This document shows, one piece after another, positions 1 to 6,617 of a DNA stretch of 10,301 nucleotides. The stretch spans positions 1 to 10,301 of the forward strand of contig JALRDI010000182.1 in NCBI GenBank assembly GCA_023257035.1, given 5' to 3'. Under the pieces are notes generated by a model. The model ran no database searches, was not told the DNA's origin, and saw nothing but the letters and a program-made list of their open reading frames with translations. The position numbers and the translations under genes were made by a program. This stretch comes from Ilumatobacteraceae bacterium (GTDB lineage Bacteria; Actinomycetota; Acidimicrobiia; Acidimicrobiales; Ilumatobacteraceae). Each line of letters starts with the position of its first letter. Within the stretch, counting starts at the first letter, position 1.

Positions 1-219
1 GTCGATGTCGAACTCTGAGAACGTGCCTCCACCGTACGCTGCGGTCATAGATGGATAGAGATTCGCAATCTGTTCGCCTGCCTGAGTTGCTGCCTGAAGC
101 ACCTCAACTTCCAGCACCGGGTGACGGTCGATCACCCGAAGTAACTCAGCACCGGTAAACCCAGAGGCCCCAACCACGCCGACCGACTTCGCTGCAAGTG
201 AAATATTCTCCCCACCCAT
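1..219 (-). CDS. argC: N-acetyl-gamma-glutamyl-phosphate reductase, N-terminal part
   Basis: Only the first 73 codons lie in the window; the gene runs off the left edge. ArgC reduces N-acetyl-glutamyl phosphate to the semialdehyde with NADPH, the third step of arginine synthesis, in the cytoplasm. The visible part is the Rossmann NADP-binding start: VGVVGASGFTGAELLRV at about residues 12-28, followed by the usual RHP...EV stretch and a YGG segment. The ATG at 219 is chosen because it precedes the first beta strand by about 11 residues and the frame closes at a TGA (262-264) upstream. No Shine-Dalgarno is visible; instead a TATACT box ends 8 bases before the ATG, so the message may be leaderless. 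It lies beyond pheT on the same strand, an order known in actinobacteria, but here a plus-strand gene separates them. Family assignment is firm; active-site residues are outside the window. Confidence 0.93.
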   Translation of the reverse strand, partial: MGGENISLAAKSVGVVGASGFTGAELLRVIDRHPVLEVEVLQAATQAGEQIANLYPSMTAAYGGGTFSEFDID

Positions 220-227
220 AACGAATG

Positions 228-233
228 AGTATA
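228..233 (-). promoter_or_regulatory. Probable -10 box for a leaderless argC transcript
   Basis: TATACT on the minus strand (5 of 6 to TATAAT) is followed by 8 bases and then the argC ATG. That spacing would put the transcription start at or next to the A of ATG, which explains the lack of a ribosome binding site. No convincing -35 is seen at 17 bases upstream. Inference from spacing only. Confidence 0.5.
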
Positions 234-286
234 CAGATTCACGAATAGAAATTCGTAGATCTCAAGCAGTCAAAATCTACTCAAGG

Positions 287-292
287 TAAAAT
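287..292 (+). promoter_or_regulatory. Probable -10 box for the YqgE-family gene
   Basis: TAAAAT (5 of 6 to TATAAT) ends 6 bases before the ATG at 299, a leaderless arrangement. The -35 position is unremarkable. AAGG at 283-286 could instead be a weak, distant Shine-Dalgarno. The 79-base AT-rich gap 220-298 thus holds two divergent promoters. Confidence 0.45.
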
Positions 293-298
293 TGCCTC

Positions 299-862
299 AT
301 GTTTACCGGCAGGACAAGAAGCCAACTTCTTGTCGCCTCACCTCCACTCGATGACCCAAACTTTGACCGCTCAGTCGTCTACGTCATCGACCACAATGAA
401 GACGGCGCTATCGGCGTGGTAATCAATCGTCCACTCGCTGACCCCGATCTTGACCCAATCTCTCGCTGGGAGCACTCCCTCACCGAGCCGCCAGTGGTAT
501 TCAGCGGAGGCCCAGTTGACCCTTCTGCCCTCATCGCGCTTGGCGTCACGTCAACTTCGACCCACGAAGAAATCGATGGAGCAGTACAAATCGCCGACCG
601 AGTCTGGTCAATTGACCTCGCCGGTGACCCGGCGTTGGTTGCACCTCACTTCGCCGGAGTTCGAATTTTTAGTGGTTATGCCGGCTGGTCGCCGGGCCAA
701 CTCGAAGCAGAGATCAATGCCGGCGGCTGGATAGTTGTCGCTGCGGAAACCAACGACGTCTTTGGAAATCAACCCGCTGACCTCTGGCGACGCGTACTTG
801 AGCGCCAACCACCACCGGTTAGTTGGCTGGCAAATGCACCAAGCGACGTAAATCTCAACTGA
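299..862 (+). CDS. YqgE/AlgH family protein (DUF179)
   Basis: A 187-residue protein, the normal length for the YqgE/AlgH family. Family motifs are seen in order: LLVASPPLDDPNFDRSVVYV at about residues 10-29, H..DGAIGVVINRP at 32-44, FSGGPVDP at 68-75, and RIFSGYAGWSPGQLEAEI at about 122-139, then an LW..VL helix near the end. The biochemical role is not settled; the family was linked to alginate regulation in Pseudomonas (AlgH), but that cannot be transferred to this organism. It is cytoplasmic by appearance, with no signal peptide or membrane segment. It stands alone on the plus strand, divergent from argC (79 bases between starts) and convergent with pheT (26 bases between stops). The ATG is chosen because it lies about 10 residues before the first motif and directly after a TAAAAT box. 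Family is sure, function is not. Confidence 0.93.
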   Translation: MFTGRTRSQLLVASPPLDDPNFDRSVVYVIDHNEDGAIGVVINRPLADPDLDPISRWEHSLTEPPVVFSGGPVDPSALIALGVTSTSTHEEIDGAVQIADRVWSIDLAGDPALVAPHFAGVRIFSGYAGWSPGQLEAEINAGGWIVVAAETNDVFGNQPADLWRRVLERQPPPVSWLANAPSDVNLN

Positions 863-888
863 GTGCCGTCCAGTGCAGTGCCGAAGCC

Positions 889-3249
889 TCAGCTTCTCAA
901 TTCTGCGCCAAGTTTGCTTGCTGCCGCTTCACAAGCTGCCTTCACGTCAGCAACATCCGCATCGGTGAGATTCCGGTCACTTGCCTGCAAACGCAATCTC
1001 CAAGCAAGCGAACGACGACCGTCGGGAACGCCTGCGCCGCGATACGTGTCGAACAAGGTGACATCCACCAAAAGCGCAGCAGCGGCTTGGCGGAGTGCTC
1101 GCTCAAGGCGATCAGCCGAAACGTCATCGCTCAATACGAACGCGAGATCAAGATCGCTCGATGGCATCCGGCTGATCGGACGGTACGAACGAGACCCTCC
1201 GTTGCCCGCAAGCATCCCGTCGATCCGAACCTCAAGCACCGCAACCCGCTCAGTAACACCAAAATTCTCGAGCACCTCAGGAGCGATTTCACCAATCACA
1301 CCAATGACATCTCGACCCGCTCGAAGCACACCGGACCGCGTGGCATGCAAACCATCTGGCACGTTCGACTGATCGATCATCGCTCCGACGCCAAGTGCCT
1401 GAGCAATCTCACGCCATACTCCAACCGCCGCGTGCGCATCACGACCTGCAAGAACAACTCCGAGGACTTCGTGCTCACTCGGCAAACCGTCTCCGGTGGG
1501 TGGGTAGACATTGCCGATTTCGAAGAGCGACACACCATTGCGGCGATGATGTTCATTATGAGCAAGCGCCGTCAACAAACCGGGACGTAATGAGAGTCGG
1601 AGCGAACTCTCATCAGCGACAAGAGGATTCAAAATCCGCAAGGTGTCACCAGAAATACCTGCCCTTTGCATCGTGTCGGGGGCCACAATTGGATTTGGCA
1701 TTGCCTCTGAAATACCGAGACCGAGAAGCACATCTCGAAGGTGACGGCGACGGATCTGAACCTGCGACAGGTGACCGTGACCGGTCGGCTTTGGAACCGA
1801 ACGACCAATTCGCTCATATCCGAAGTGACGCGCAACCTCTTCAATCACGTCAACTTCTGAGGTTGCATCTGGACGCCAACTCGGGAGCGACACCTTCGCG
1901 ATATCGCCCGCAGTTTCTGTCACGAAACCGATCGGGTCAAGAAGCCCTGGTAAATCGCCGACGTTGAGTTCTGTACCGAGAATCCGGTTTACCTCTGAAA
2001 TTCGAACATCAACAGAACGCCCAAGCGCGGGCATCCCCTCAGAGCGTTCATCGGCGCTTCCGCTGTGCACGACAAGGTCTGGACACGTGAGCGACAGCAG
2101 TTCGGCGAAACGCTGAACCGCTCGATCAGCGAGTGTCGGGTCGACTCCACGTTCGTATCTCGCCGAAGCCTCCGAGCGCAAGCCATGGCGCGTTGCGGTC
2201 TTCATGATGCCAAGGGGGGCAAACCATGCAATTTCAAGGACGACTTCGGTCGTCGACTCTGAAATTTCACTGTCAGCTCCACCCATCACCCCACCGAGGC
2301 CGACTGGGACATCGTTGCCATCGCAGATCAACAAGTCGTCGACAACACATGCTCGATCGACATCATCAAGGGTTTTCAGAACCTCACCGTCACGGGCAGA
2401 CCGGACGGTGAATCCGTCACCGATTGTTGCAAGGTCGTATGCATGGTTCGGTTGACCCAACTCGAGCATCACATAGTTGCTCACGTCGACCACATTGTTA
2501 ATTGACCGCATGCCAAGTGCTTCCAGCCGGCGGGCAATCCAGCCAGGCGAACTCGTGACGCGTACACCCGACATAACGGTTGCGGTAAAACGGCCACAAG
2601 CAGGATTCTGGATTGCAACCGGGACAGTTCGGCTGTCGCCATCTGCAGTAAATCCGTTCCCCACGTTGGCGTGATCTTGCGACCGCCAAGCCGCAAGATC
2701 ACGCGCAACGCCTTCAATCGACCAGCAGTCAGGGCGGTTACGGGTCACGTCAAGGTCGAACACGACATCAGGCTCGATGCCGAGCACCTCTGCGTACGAG
2801 ACACCCAACTTGGCGTCGCCATCAAGTAGGAGAATCCCTGAATGGTCTTCACCAATGCCAAGTTCGACCGCTGAGCACAACATGCCTTCAGAGTCGATGC
2901 CGAGAATGCCTCGCCGCTCGATCGTCATCCCGTTTGGCATCGTCGTGCCCAGGGTCGCAAGCGGCACCACGTCGCCGGCGGACATATTTGATGCACCGCA
3001 CCACACATGGCGCTCTTCTCCATCGCCTGCATCGACCCACACGCGACGAACTTTTGCAGCGTCCGGATGCTGCTCGACCCGCAGCACTTTTGCCGCAACA
3101 ACACCCGCTACTGGACTACCCGTAACAATCACGTCCTCAACTGCCAACCCGAGGGATGTCAAATCAGCAGCAACGGCAGCAACAGCCTCAGAATCGGTTG
3201 GATCTGCAAACGGCCCAAATTCATTGAGCCACGAAAGAAGCACCTTCAT
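889..3249 (-). CDS. pheT: Phenylalanine--tRNA ligase beta subunit
   Basis: 786 residues, full length for bacterial PheT. With PheS it forms the alpha2-beta2 enzyme that charges tRNA-Phe. Domains in order: N-terminal stretch starting MKVLLSWLNEF; tRNA-binding OB fold at about 40-155 (VVAAKVLRVEQHPDAAKVR, then WCGASNM); the B3/B4 editing region at about 205-400, with RNRPDCWSIEGVARDLAA just before it and GGVMGGADSEI within; a B5-like region at about 410-480; the catalytic-like core; and a C-terminal ferredoxin-fold anticodon-binding domain at about 690-786, opening at YRPISRMPSSDLDLAFVL. The ATG at 3249 has a purine-rich GGGGGAGAG close upstream and follows the pheS stop by 9 bases, so the two are cotranscribed and probably translated together. 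No frameshift or odd composition is seen. Confidence 0.98.
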   Translation of the reverse strand: MKVLLSWLNEFGPFADPTDSEAVAAVAADLTSLGLAVEDVIVTGSPVAGVVAAKVLRVEQHPDAAKVRRVWVDAGDGEERHVWCGASNMSAGDVVPLATLGTTMPNGMTIERRGILGIDSEGMLCSAVELGIGEDHSGILLLDGDAKLGVSYAEVLGIEPDVVFDLDVTRNRPDCWSIEGVARDLAAWRSQDHANVGNGFTADGDSRTVPVAIQNPACGRFTATVMSGVRVTSSPGWIARRLEALGMRSINNVVDVSNYVMLELGQPNHAYDLATIGDGFTVRSARDGEVLKTLDDVDRACVVDDLLICDGNDVPVGLGGVMGGADSEISESTTEVVLEIAWFAPLGIMKTATRHGLRSEASARYERGVDPTLADRAVQRFAELLSLTCPDLVVHSGSADERSEGMPALGRSVDVRISEVNRILGTELNVGDLPGLLDPIGFVTETAGDIAKVSLPSWRPDATSEVDVIEEVARHFGYERIGRSVPKPTGHGHLSQVQIRRRHLRDVLLGLGISEAMPNPIVAPDTMQRAGISGDTLRILNPLVADESSLRLSLRPGLLTALAHNEHHRRNGVSLFEIGNVYPPTGDGLPSEHEVLGVVLAGRDAHAAVGVWREIAQALGVGAMIDQSNVPDGLHATRSGVLRAGRDVIGVIGEIAPEVLENFGVTERVAVLEVRIDGMLAGNGGSRSYRPISRMPSSDLDLAFVLSDDVSADRLERALRQAAAALLVDVTLFDTYRGAGVPDGRRSLAWRLRLQASDRNLTDADVADVKAACEAAASKLGAELRS

Positions 3250-3258
3250 CTCTCCCCC

Positions 3259-4275
3259 TCAGAACTGCTCGATGAACCGAATGTCGTTGACGTACATGTC
3301 TCGAATGTCGGTGATTCCATGACGCATCACGGCCATTCGATCAATTCCGAATCCGAACGCAAAGCCGCTCCACTCTTCGGGATCAACACCGCCAGCGCGA
3401 AGCACCTCAGGGTGCACCATCCCGCAGCCGCCGAGTTCCAACCAAGAACCATCGGGACGCCGAATATCGAACTCGGCAGAGGGCTCGGTGAATGGGAAAT
3501 ACGACGGACGCAGGCGCGAGGTGAAGCCTTCCCCGAAGAACGCTTGGGTGAATGCCTCGATCGTTCCCGCAAGATCAGCCATCGAAATGTTTCGATCAAC
3601 CACGAGTCCCTCAATCTGATGGAACACAGGCATGTGAGTTGCGTCTGGGGTGTCACGGCGGAACACACGACCAGGTGCAACGATATAAATCGGCGGCTCC
3701 GATTCGAGCATCGTTCGAATCTGAACTGGCGATGTGTGAGTTCTCAACAACAACCCTGAATCACCGGCGCGTTCGTTTTCGTCGTGGCCAACAAACAGCG
3801 TGTCGAACTCACCCCGAGCTGGGTGCCCTTCGCCCATATTGAGTGCTTCAAAGTTATGCCAGTCAGTTTCAACCTCGGGGCCCTCTGCAACAGTGAAACC
3901 AAGGCCGACAAAGACGTCTTCGAGTTCTTGCCAAGCCTGAGTGACGAGGTGAAGATGGCCACGGGTCGCTCTATCCATGGCCTCGGTCAAGTCGAGTCGC
4001 TCTGATTCAACGCGAGCATTTCGTTCCTCAGCGACAAGTTGCGCTCGGCGATCATCAATCGCAGCACCAACTGACGAAAAGGCCTCATTCAGCGCTCGCC
4101 CGAGAGCCTTACGCTCTTCAATGTCATCGACCTTGGAAAGCGAAGCTTTCAACCCGCCAAGAACGCCCTTCTTGCCCATTGTCTCCGCAGACACCGCGTC
4201 AACAGCATCGAGCGTTTGCGCTGCTTCTATTCGACTCAATGCGGCCTCAATTGCCGCTGAGATGTCATCCGTCAC
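3259..4275 (-). CDS. pheS: Phenylalanine--tRNA ligase alpha subunit
   Basis: 338 residues, usual length. This is the catalytic class II subunit that forms Phe-adenylate and transfers Phe to tRNA. An N-terminal helical tRNA-binding hairpin occupies about residues 1-90. The catalytic core follows: motif 1 region with EGPEVETDWHNFEALNM at about 134-150, LLRTHTSPVQIR near 175, motif 2 GRVFRRDTPDATH near 202 followed by FHQIEGLVVD, and motif 3 FAFGFGIDRMAVM near 310. It ends in RFIEQF, the standard terminus. The GTG start at 4275 is fixed by a perfect AGGAGG 8 bases upstream (4284-4289). It is the first gene after a 250-base leader and is followed at 9 bases by pheT. Confidence 0.98.
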   Translation of the reverse strand: MTDDISAAIEAALSRIEAAQTLDAVDAVSAETMGKKGVLGGLKASLSKVDDIEERKALGRALNEAFSSVGAAIDDRRAQLVAEERNARVESERLDLTEAMDRATRGHLHLVTQAWQELEDVFVGLGFTVAEGPEVETDWHNFEALNMGEGHPARGEFDTLFVGHDENERAGDSGLLLRTHTSPVQIRTMLESEPPIYIVAPGRVFRRDTPDATHMPVFHQIEGLVVDRNISMADLAGTIEAFTQAFFGEGFTSRLRPSYFPFTEPSAEFDIRRPDGSWLELGGCGMVHPEVLRAGGVDPEEWSGFAFGFGIDRMAVMRHGITDIRDMYVNDIRFIEQF

Positions 4276-4283
4276 GAAATCGT

Positions 4284-4289
4284 CCTCCT
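4284..4289 (-). promoter_or_regulatory. Ribosome binding site of pheS
   Basis: AGGAGG on the minus strand, 8 bases before the GTG at 4275. It decides the start, since GTG is not the default codon. The strong site contrasts with the Shine-Dalgarno-free starts of argC and hisG. Confidence 0.85.
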
Positions 4290-4309
4290 ACACGTCCTAA
4301 CACAGATCT

Positions 4310-4328
4310 CAAACCAACCGCTGGCTTG
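4310..4328 (-). other. Small hairpin in the pheST leader
   Basis: Read on the minus strand, CAAGCCA and TGGTTTG can pair over 7 positions (one G-U) around a 5-base loop. It lies 20 bases before the pheS Shine-Dalgarno. No T-run follows, so it is not a clear intrinsic terminator. An upstream TGGC inside a G/C-rich stretch (about 4351-4361) could compete for the GCCA arm. Whether it matters is a guess. Confidence 0.3.
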
Positions 4329-4376
4329 CCGAACCCATTGCCCAACTTGCGGGCTGCCAAACCCTTTCAGGTGGCG

Positions 4377-4430
4377 TCACAATCCCCGGACGGGTCGCCC
4401 GGGGCAAAGAAATCGACGGGTGAAGGTCAC
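4377..4430 (-). CDS. Putative pheST leader peptide with Phe codons
   Basis: A 17-codon frame, VTFTRRFLCPGRPVRGL, on the minus strand in the otherwise gene-free stretch 4276-4468. It begins with GTG 6 bases after a TATGAT box, so it would be translated from the very 5' end of a leaderless transcript. Phe codons are TTC at codon 3 and TTT at codon 7. Codons 9-16 run through a perfect 6-bp GC hairpin (4384-4404), so a ribosome waiting at the second Phe codon would cover or approach its 5' arm. This is the logic of leader-peptide attenuation, as in E. coli pheST, but two Phe codons in 17 is weaker than the classic leader. An alternative is a chance frame in an unrelated untranslated leader. No T-box sequence is seen. 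The position and reading frame are observed; the function is inferred. Confidence 0.35.
   Translation of the reverse strand: MTFTRRFLCPGRPVRGL
4384..4404 (-). other. GC-rich hairpin in the pheST leader
   Basis: CCCCGG and CCGGGG form a perfect 6-bp stem around a 9-base loop. It overlaps the 3' half of the putative leader peptide and is not followed by T residues. It is the strongest simple hairpin in the 193-base gap 4276-4468. A part in transcriptional or translational control of pheST is inferred. Confidence 0.5.
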
Positions 4431-4436
4431 CTCTTG

Positions 4437-4465
4437 ATCATAGGCATCACACATCAACTGACCAA
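4437..4465 (-). promoter_or_regulatory. Probable promoter for pheST
   Basis: On the minus strand, TTGGTC (4460-4465) and TATGAT (4437-4442, 5 of 6 to consensus) are separated by exactly 17 bases. The predicted start falls at or near the GTG at 4430. This lets pheST be expressed apart from the upstream infC cluster, whose last gene ends at 4469. Confidence 0.55.
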
Positions 4466-4468
4466 CGT

Positions 4469-5218
4469 TTATTGAGGTTCTGATACTGAATCCGAGATGG
4501 CGAATGCAATCAAGGTTCCTGCCATCGCAACGTTCAGACTCTCAGCTCTTCCACGCTGCGGAATGTTGATCCACTCCCCGACCGGACCGCCTTCGTCGAC
4601 ACCGTGGGCCTCGTTTCCTAAAACGAATGCGGCCTTTCGGTTCCAGTCAAATGTGCGATACGGAACCCCTCTATGAGATGAGGTTCCTACCAACATGAAT
4701 CCAGCAGACACAATGTCGTCAAGAGTTGAGGCTGCGACATTGACGTTGAAAACAGCCCCGGCTGACGCTCGGATGGTCTTTGGGGCAAACGCATCTGCAG
4801 TTCCCGGGGTGCACACGACCGCACCGATACCAGCTGCTTCAGCTGAACGAATCAGCGTGCCTACGTTTCCAGGATCACTCAGACGATCAAGAATCATGAC
4901 CGACCTTGCATCGACTGGAACTCGAGACGCCCGACGCTCGACCACGGCGAGATTCGGCTGAGGCTCTGTTGTCGTTGCGACGCGTTCGAGAGCGGCCTCG
5001 GTCAGTAATGAACACGGGGCGGACGACACCGGCTGCCCTCCTGGCCCAACAAACTCTTCAACCACTTCCCATCCGGCAGAAACTGCCTCGCCAATGAGAA
5101 TTGCACCCTCAACGAGGAAAACACCATCGGACTCCCGGGTAGCACGCAAACGCCCTAAATCGCGGAGGTACTTAACCCGAGAGTTCCGAGGTGAGAGCGG
5201 TTCAGAACTCGAAAGCAC
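4469..5218 (-). CDS. SpoU/TrmH-type RNA 2'-O-methyltransferase (TsnR-like)
   Basis: 249 residues, typical for TrmH/SpoU-family rRNA methyltransferases of the TsnR/AvirRb kind, which methylate a ribose 2'-hydroxyl in 23S rRNA using SAM. A substrate-binding N-terminal part (about 15-95, with FLVEGAILIGEAV near 34) precedes the SPOUT knotted domain. All three family motifs are visible: LDRLSDPGNVGTLIRSAEAAG at about 109-129, FVLGNEAHGV near 192, and INIPQRGRAESLNVAMAGTL near 212, which forms the SAM-binding knot. The GTG at 5218 lies 23 bases after the rplT stop with only a weak purine stretch. The order rplT, methyltransferase, pheS, pheT is standard in actinobacteria (tsnR in M. tuberculosis). 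The exact rRNA target cannot be read from the sequence. Confidence 0.92.
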   Translation of the reverse strand: MLSSSEPLSPRNSRVKYLRDLGRLRATRESDGVFLVEGAILIGEAVSAGWEVVEEFVGPGGQPVSSAPCSLLTEAALERVATTTEPQPNLAVVERRASRVPVDARSVMILDRLSDPGNVGTLIRSAEAAGIGAVVCTPGTADAFAPKTIRASAGAVFNVNVAASTLDDIVSAGFMLVGTSSHRGVPYRTFDWNRKAAFVLGNEAHGVDEGGPVGEWINIPQRGRAESLNVAMAGTLIAFAISDSVSEPQ

Positions 5219-5241
5219 TGAACCAAATCCGATCTTTCGAT

Positions 5242-5595
5242 CTAAAGAGCAGCTTTTGCCTGCTCGACAAGAGCCGCGAATGCTGCTGCGTCAGTGACAG
5301 CGAGATCAGCAAGGATCTTGCGGTCAACTTCGATTCCTGCCGCATTCAAACCTGCGATGAAGCGGCTGTACGACATGTCGTTCTGGCGGCAGGCAGCGTT
5401 AATGCGCTGGATCCAAAGACGACGAAATTCGCCCTTCTTTGCACGACGGTCACGAAACGCGTACTGGCCGCTTCGCATGACCTGCTCGTTAGCCGCACGG
5501 AATGAACGGCTCTTATTGCCGTAGTACCCGCGAGCCTGCTTCAACACCTTCTTGTGGCGCTTCTTCGCTGCCACTCCACGCTTTACACGTGCCAT
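5242..5595 (-). CDS. rplT: 50S ribosomal protein L20
   Basis: 117 residues, full length. Starts MARVKRGVAAKKRHKKVLK with the usual basic, RNA-threading N-terminus, then ARGYYGNKSRSFRAANEQVM and the globular C-terminal part with WIQRINAACR. L20 binds 23S rRNA early in large-subunit assembly. A GAGGAG lies 7 bases before the ATG at 5595. It follows rpmI by 41 bases. That gap holds an 8-bp palindrome, AACCGGTT, but no terminator. Confidence 0.98.
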   Translation of the reverse strand: MARVKRGVAAKKRHKKVLKQARGYYGNKSRSFRAANEQVMRSGQYAFRDRRAKKGEFRRLWIQRINAACRQNDMSYSRFIAGLNAAGIEVDRKILADLAVTDAAAFAALVEQAKAAL

Positions 5596-5636
5596 GAGAT
5601 TTCTCCTCGTTTATTTCCTACAAAACCGGTTACTGA

Positions 5637-5834
5637 TTAACGCTCGGCGAGCAAGCGCTTGATGTTCTTCTCGTCGGTCGAATGGACATCAACATCGCCA
5701 TCAAGACGACGGGTACGAGTTGATGGCTTCTTTTCAAACAGGTGCTGACGCATTGCCTGCTGACGGCGAAGCTTTCCGGTTCCCGTCTTCTTGAACCGCT
5801 TTGCGGCTGTCTTACTGGTCTTCATTTTCGGCAT
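5637..5834 (-). CDS. rpmI: 50S ribosomal protein L35
   Basis: 65 residues, MPKMKTSKTAAKRFKKTGTG at the start and KNIKRLLAER at the end, matching bacterial L35. The frame stays open far upstream (to 6032), but that part is the shadow of infC. The ATG at 5834 is fixed by the family start and by AGGAGG 5 bases upstream (5840-5845). This start lies inside infC: the last 23 bases of infC overlap rpmI in another frame, so ribosomes finishing IF3 may reinitiate here. Confidence 0.97.
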   Translation of the reverse strand: MPKMKTSKTAAKRFKKTGTGKLRRQQAMRQHLFEKKPSTRTRRLDGDVDVHSTDEKNIKRLLAER

Positions 5835-6438
5835 CTTCGCCTCCTGGTAATTCATTCTCGTTCTCTTGGCTTTCGGCGGCTGCTGCAGCCTCTGCCTTCT
5901 TTGCAGCTTCTGCTGCTTTCTTGTCCGGTGACAGCACCATTGACATTGACCGGCCTTCGAGACGGGCCTGGTTGTCAACTCGTGCAAGTGGTCCTGCCGC
6001 CTCAAGCACCTCGTCCAGAATCTTCGATCCAAGTTCAGGGTGAGCCATTTCTCGACCCCTGAACTGCAACGTGACCTTCACTTTGTGTCCGTCTTCGAGA
6101 AATCCGATGAGGTGGCGAACCTTGGTGTTGAAGTCGCCTTTTCCGATTTTTGGACGGAACTTCACTTCTTTCACCGAGATCTGCACGCTCTTACGACGAG
6201 ATTCTTTCGCCTTCTGAGCCTCTTCGTACCTGAACTTGCCGTAGTCCATCACCCGACAAACTGGGGGTGAGGCATTCGGAGCAACTTCAACGAGATCGAG
6301 GTCGAAACTCCTCGCGAGGCGAAGGGCTTCGGGAACTGGCTTAATTCCAAGCTGGTCACCCTCAGGGCCGATAAGGCGGACCTCACGGGCTCGGATCCGA
6401 TCGTTGATGCGGTGTTGATCGCTGCGTGGCGCTGCTAT
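5812..6438 (-). CDS. infC: Translation initiation factor IF-3, likely ATA start
   Basis: IF3 binds the 30S subunit, checks start-codon pairing and keeps subunits apart. From the proposed start it is 208 residues. The N-terminal domain covers about residues 11-80 (HRINDRIRAREVRLIGPEG, later CRVMDYGKFRYEEAQ), then a linker, then the C-terminal domain from SVKEVKFRPKIGKGDFNTK through GREMAHPELG. A tail of about 45 residues rich in Ala, Glu and Asn (KKAAEAAKKAEAAAAA) is added, as in several actinobacterial IF3s. No ATG, GTG or TTG lies near the family start. The nearest upstream in-frame candidate is TTG at 6540, which would add 34 residues unlike IF3. An AGGAG 9 bases before ATA (6436-6438) points to a non-AUG start. 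GTC, the codon just before it, is a less likely alternative. Confidence 0.93.
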   Translation of the reverse strand: MAAPRSDQHRINDRIRAREVRLIGPEGDQLGIKPVPEALRLARSFDLDLVEVAPNASPPVCRVMDYGKFRYEEAQKAKESRRKSVQISVKEVKFRPKIGKGDFNTKVRHLIGFLEDGHKVKVTLQFRGREMAHPELGSKILDEVLEAAGPLARVDNQARLEGRSMSMVLSPDKKAAEAAKKAEAAAAAESQENENELPGGEDAENEDQ

Positions 6439-6447
6439 GACGTTTCT

Positions 6448-6452
6448 CTCCT
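6448..6452 (-). promoter_or_regulatory. Ribosome binding site deciding the infC start
   Basis: AGGAG (within CAGGAGAG) on the minus strand, 9 bases before the ATA at 6438. No ordinary start codon lies at a usable distance downstream, which is the argument for ATA initiation. Confidence 0.65.
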
Positions 6453-6549
6453 GAGCAAGGGCTGTGGCCTCCCGGGTAAATAGCACGAAGCCACACGCCG
6501 AAGACTCTCGCCTTCCGTCATGACCCAGACGCACTCTCAACGTGGCTGG

Positions 6550-6566
6550 GTGGGGGCAATCCCCAC
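6550..6566. other. 6-bp hairpin in the infC / DUF1844 divergent region
   Basis: GTGGGG, a 5-base loop, and CCCCAC form a perfect inverted repeat between the two divergent genes (6439-6624). There is no T-run on either side. It could be a hairpin in the infC leader RNA or a protein site. No clear infC promoter was found; TATTTA at about 6477-6482 on the minus strand is a weak -10 candidate without a matching -35. Confidence 0.4.
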
Positions 6567-6611
6567 TTCGATCGGTTGTAATTCTGGTCGGCGTTCGGCT
6601 GACCGGTTCAC

Positions 6612-6617
6612 TACGCT
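6612..6617 (+). promoter_or_regulatory. Probable -10 box for the DUF1844-type gene
   Basis: TACGCT (TANNNT) ends 7 bases before the GTG at 6625, the same leaderless geometry as argC and the YqgE-family gene. No Shine-Dalgarno precedes the GTG. A -35 is not evident. Confidence 0.45.

Noticed and set aside
883..896. GAAGC-ctca-GCTTC hairpin as a terminator between the YqgE-family gene and pheT
   Set aside because: Only a 5-bp stem, overlapping the pheT stop codon, with no T-run on either strand.
823..1590. 255-residue plus-strand open frame opposite pheT
   Set aside because: It lies wholly antisense to clearly conserved pheT apart from its first bases, is rich in Arg, Thr and Ser, and shows no domain. 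Similar long antisense frames at 3007-3759, 7644-8300 and 9342-9884 are rejected for the same reason.
4276..4468. T-box riboswitch upstream of pheS
   Set aside because: No AGGGTGGNACC-like T-box sequence, no specifier-loop layout, and the gap is too compact once the promoter at 4437-4465 is placed.
5637..6032. 131-residue form of L35
   Set aside because: The first 66 residues are infC read in another frame; the L35 family starts at the ATG at 5834 behind AGGAGG.
6439..6540. N-terminal extension of IF3 from TTG at 6540
   Set aside because: The 34 extra residues do not resemble IF3, no Shine-Dalgarno precedes the TTG, and an AGGAG lies just before the family start instead.
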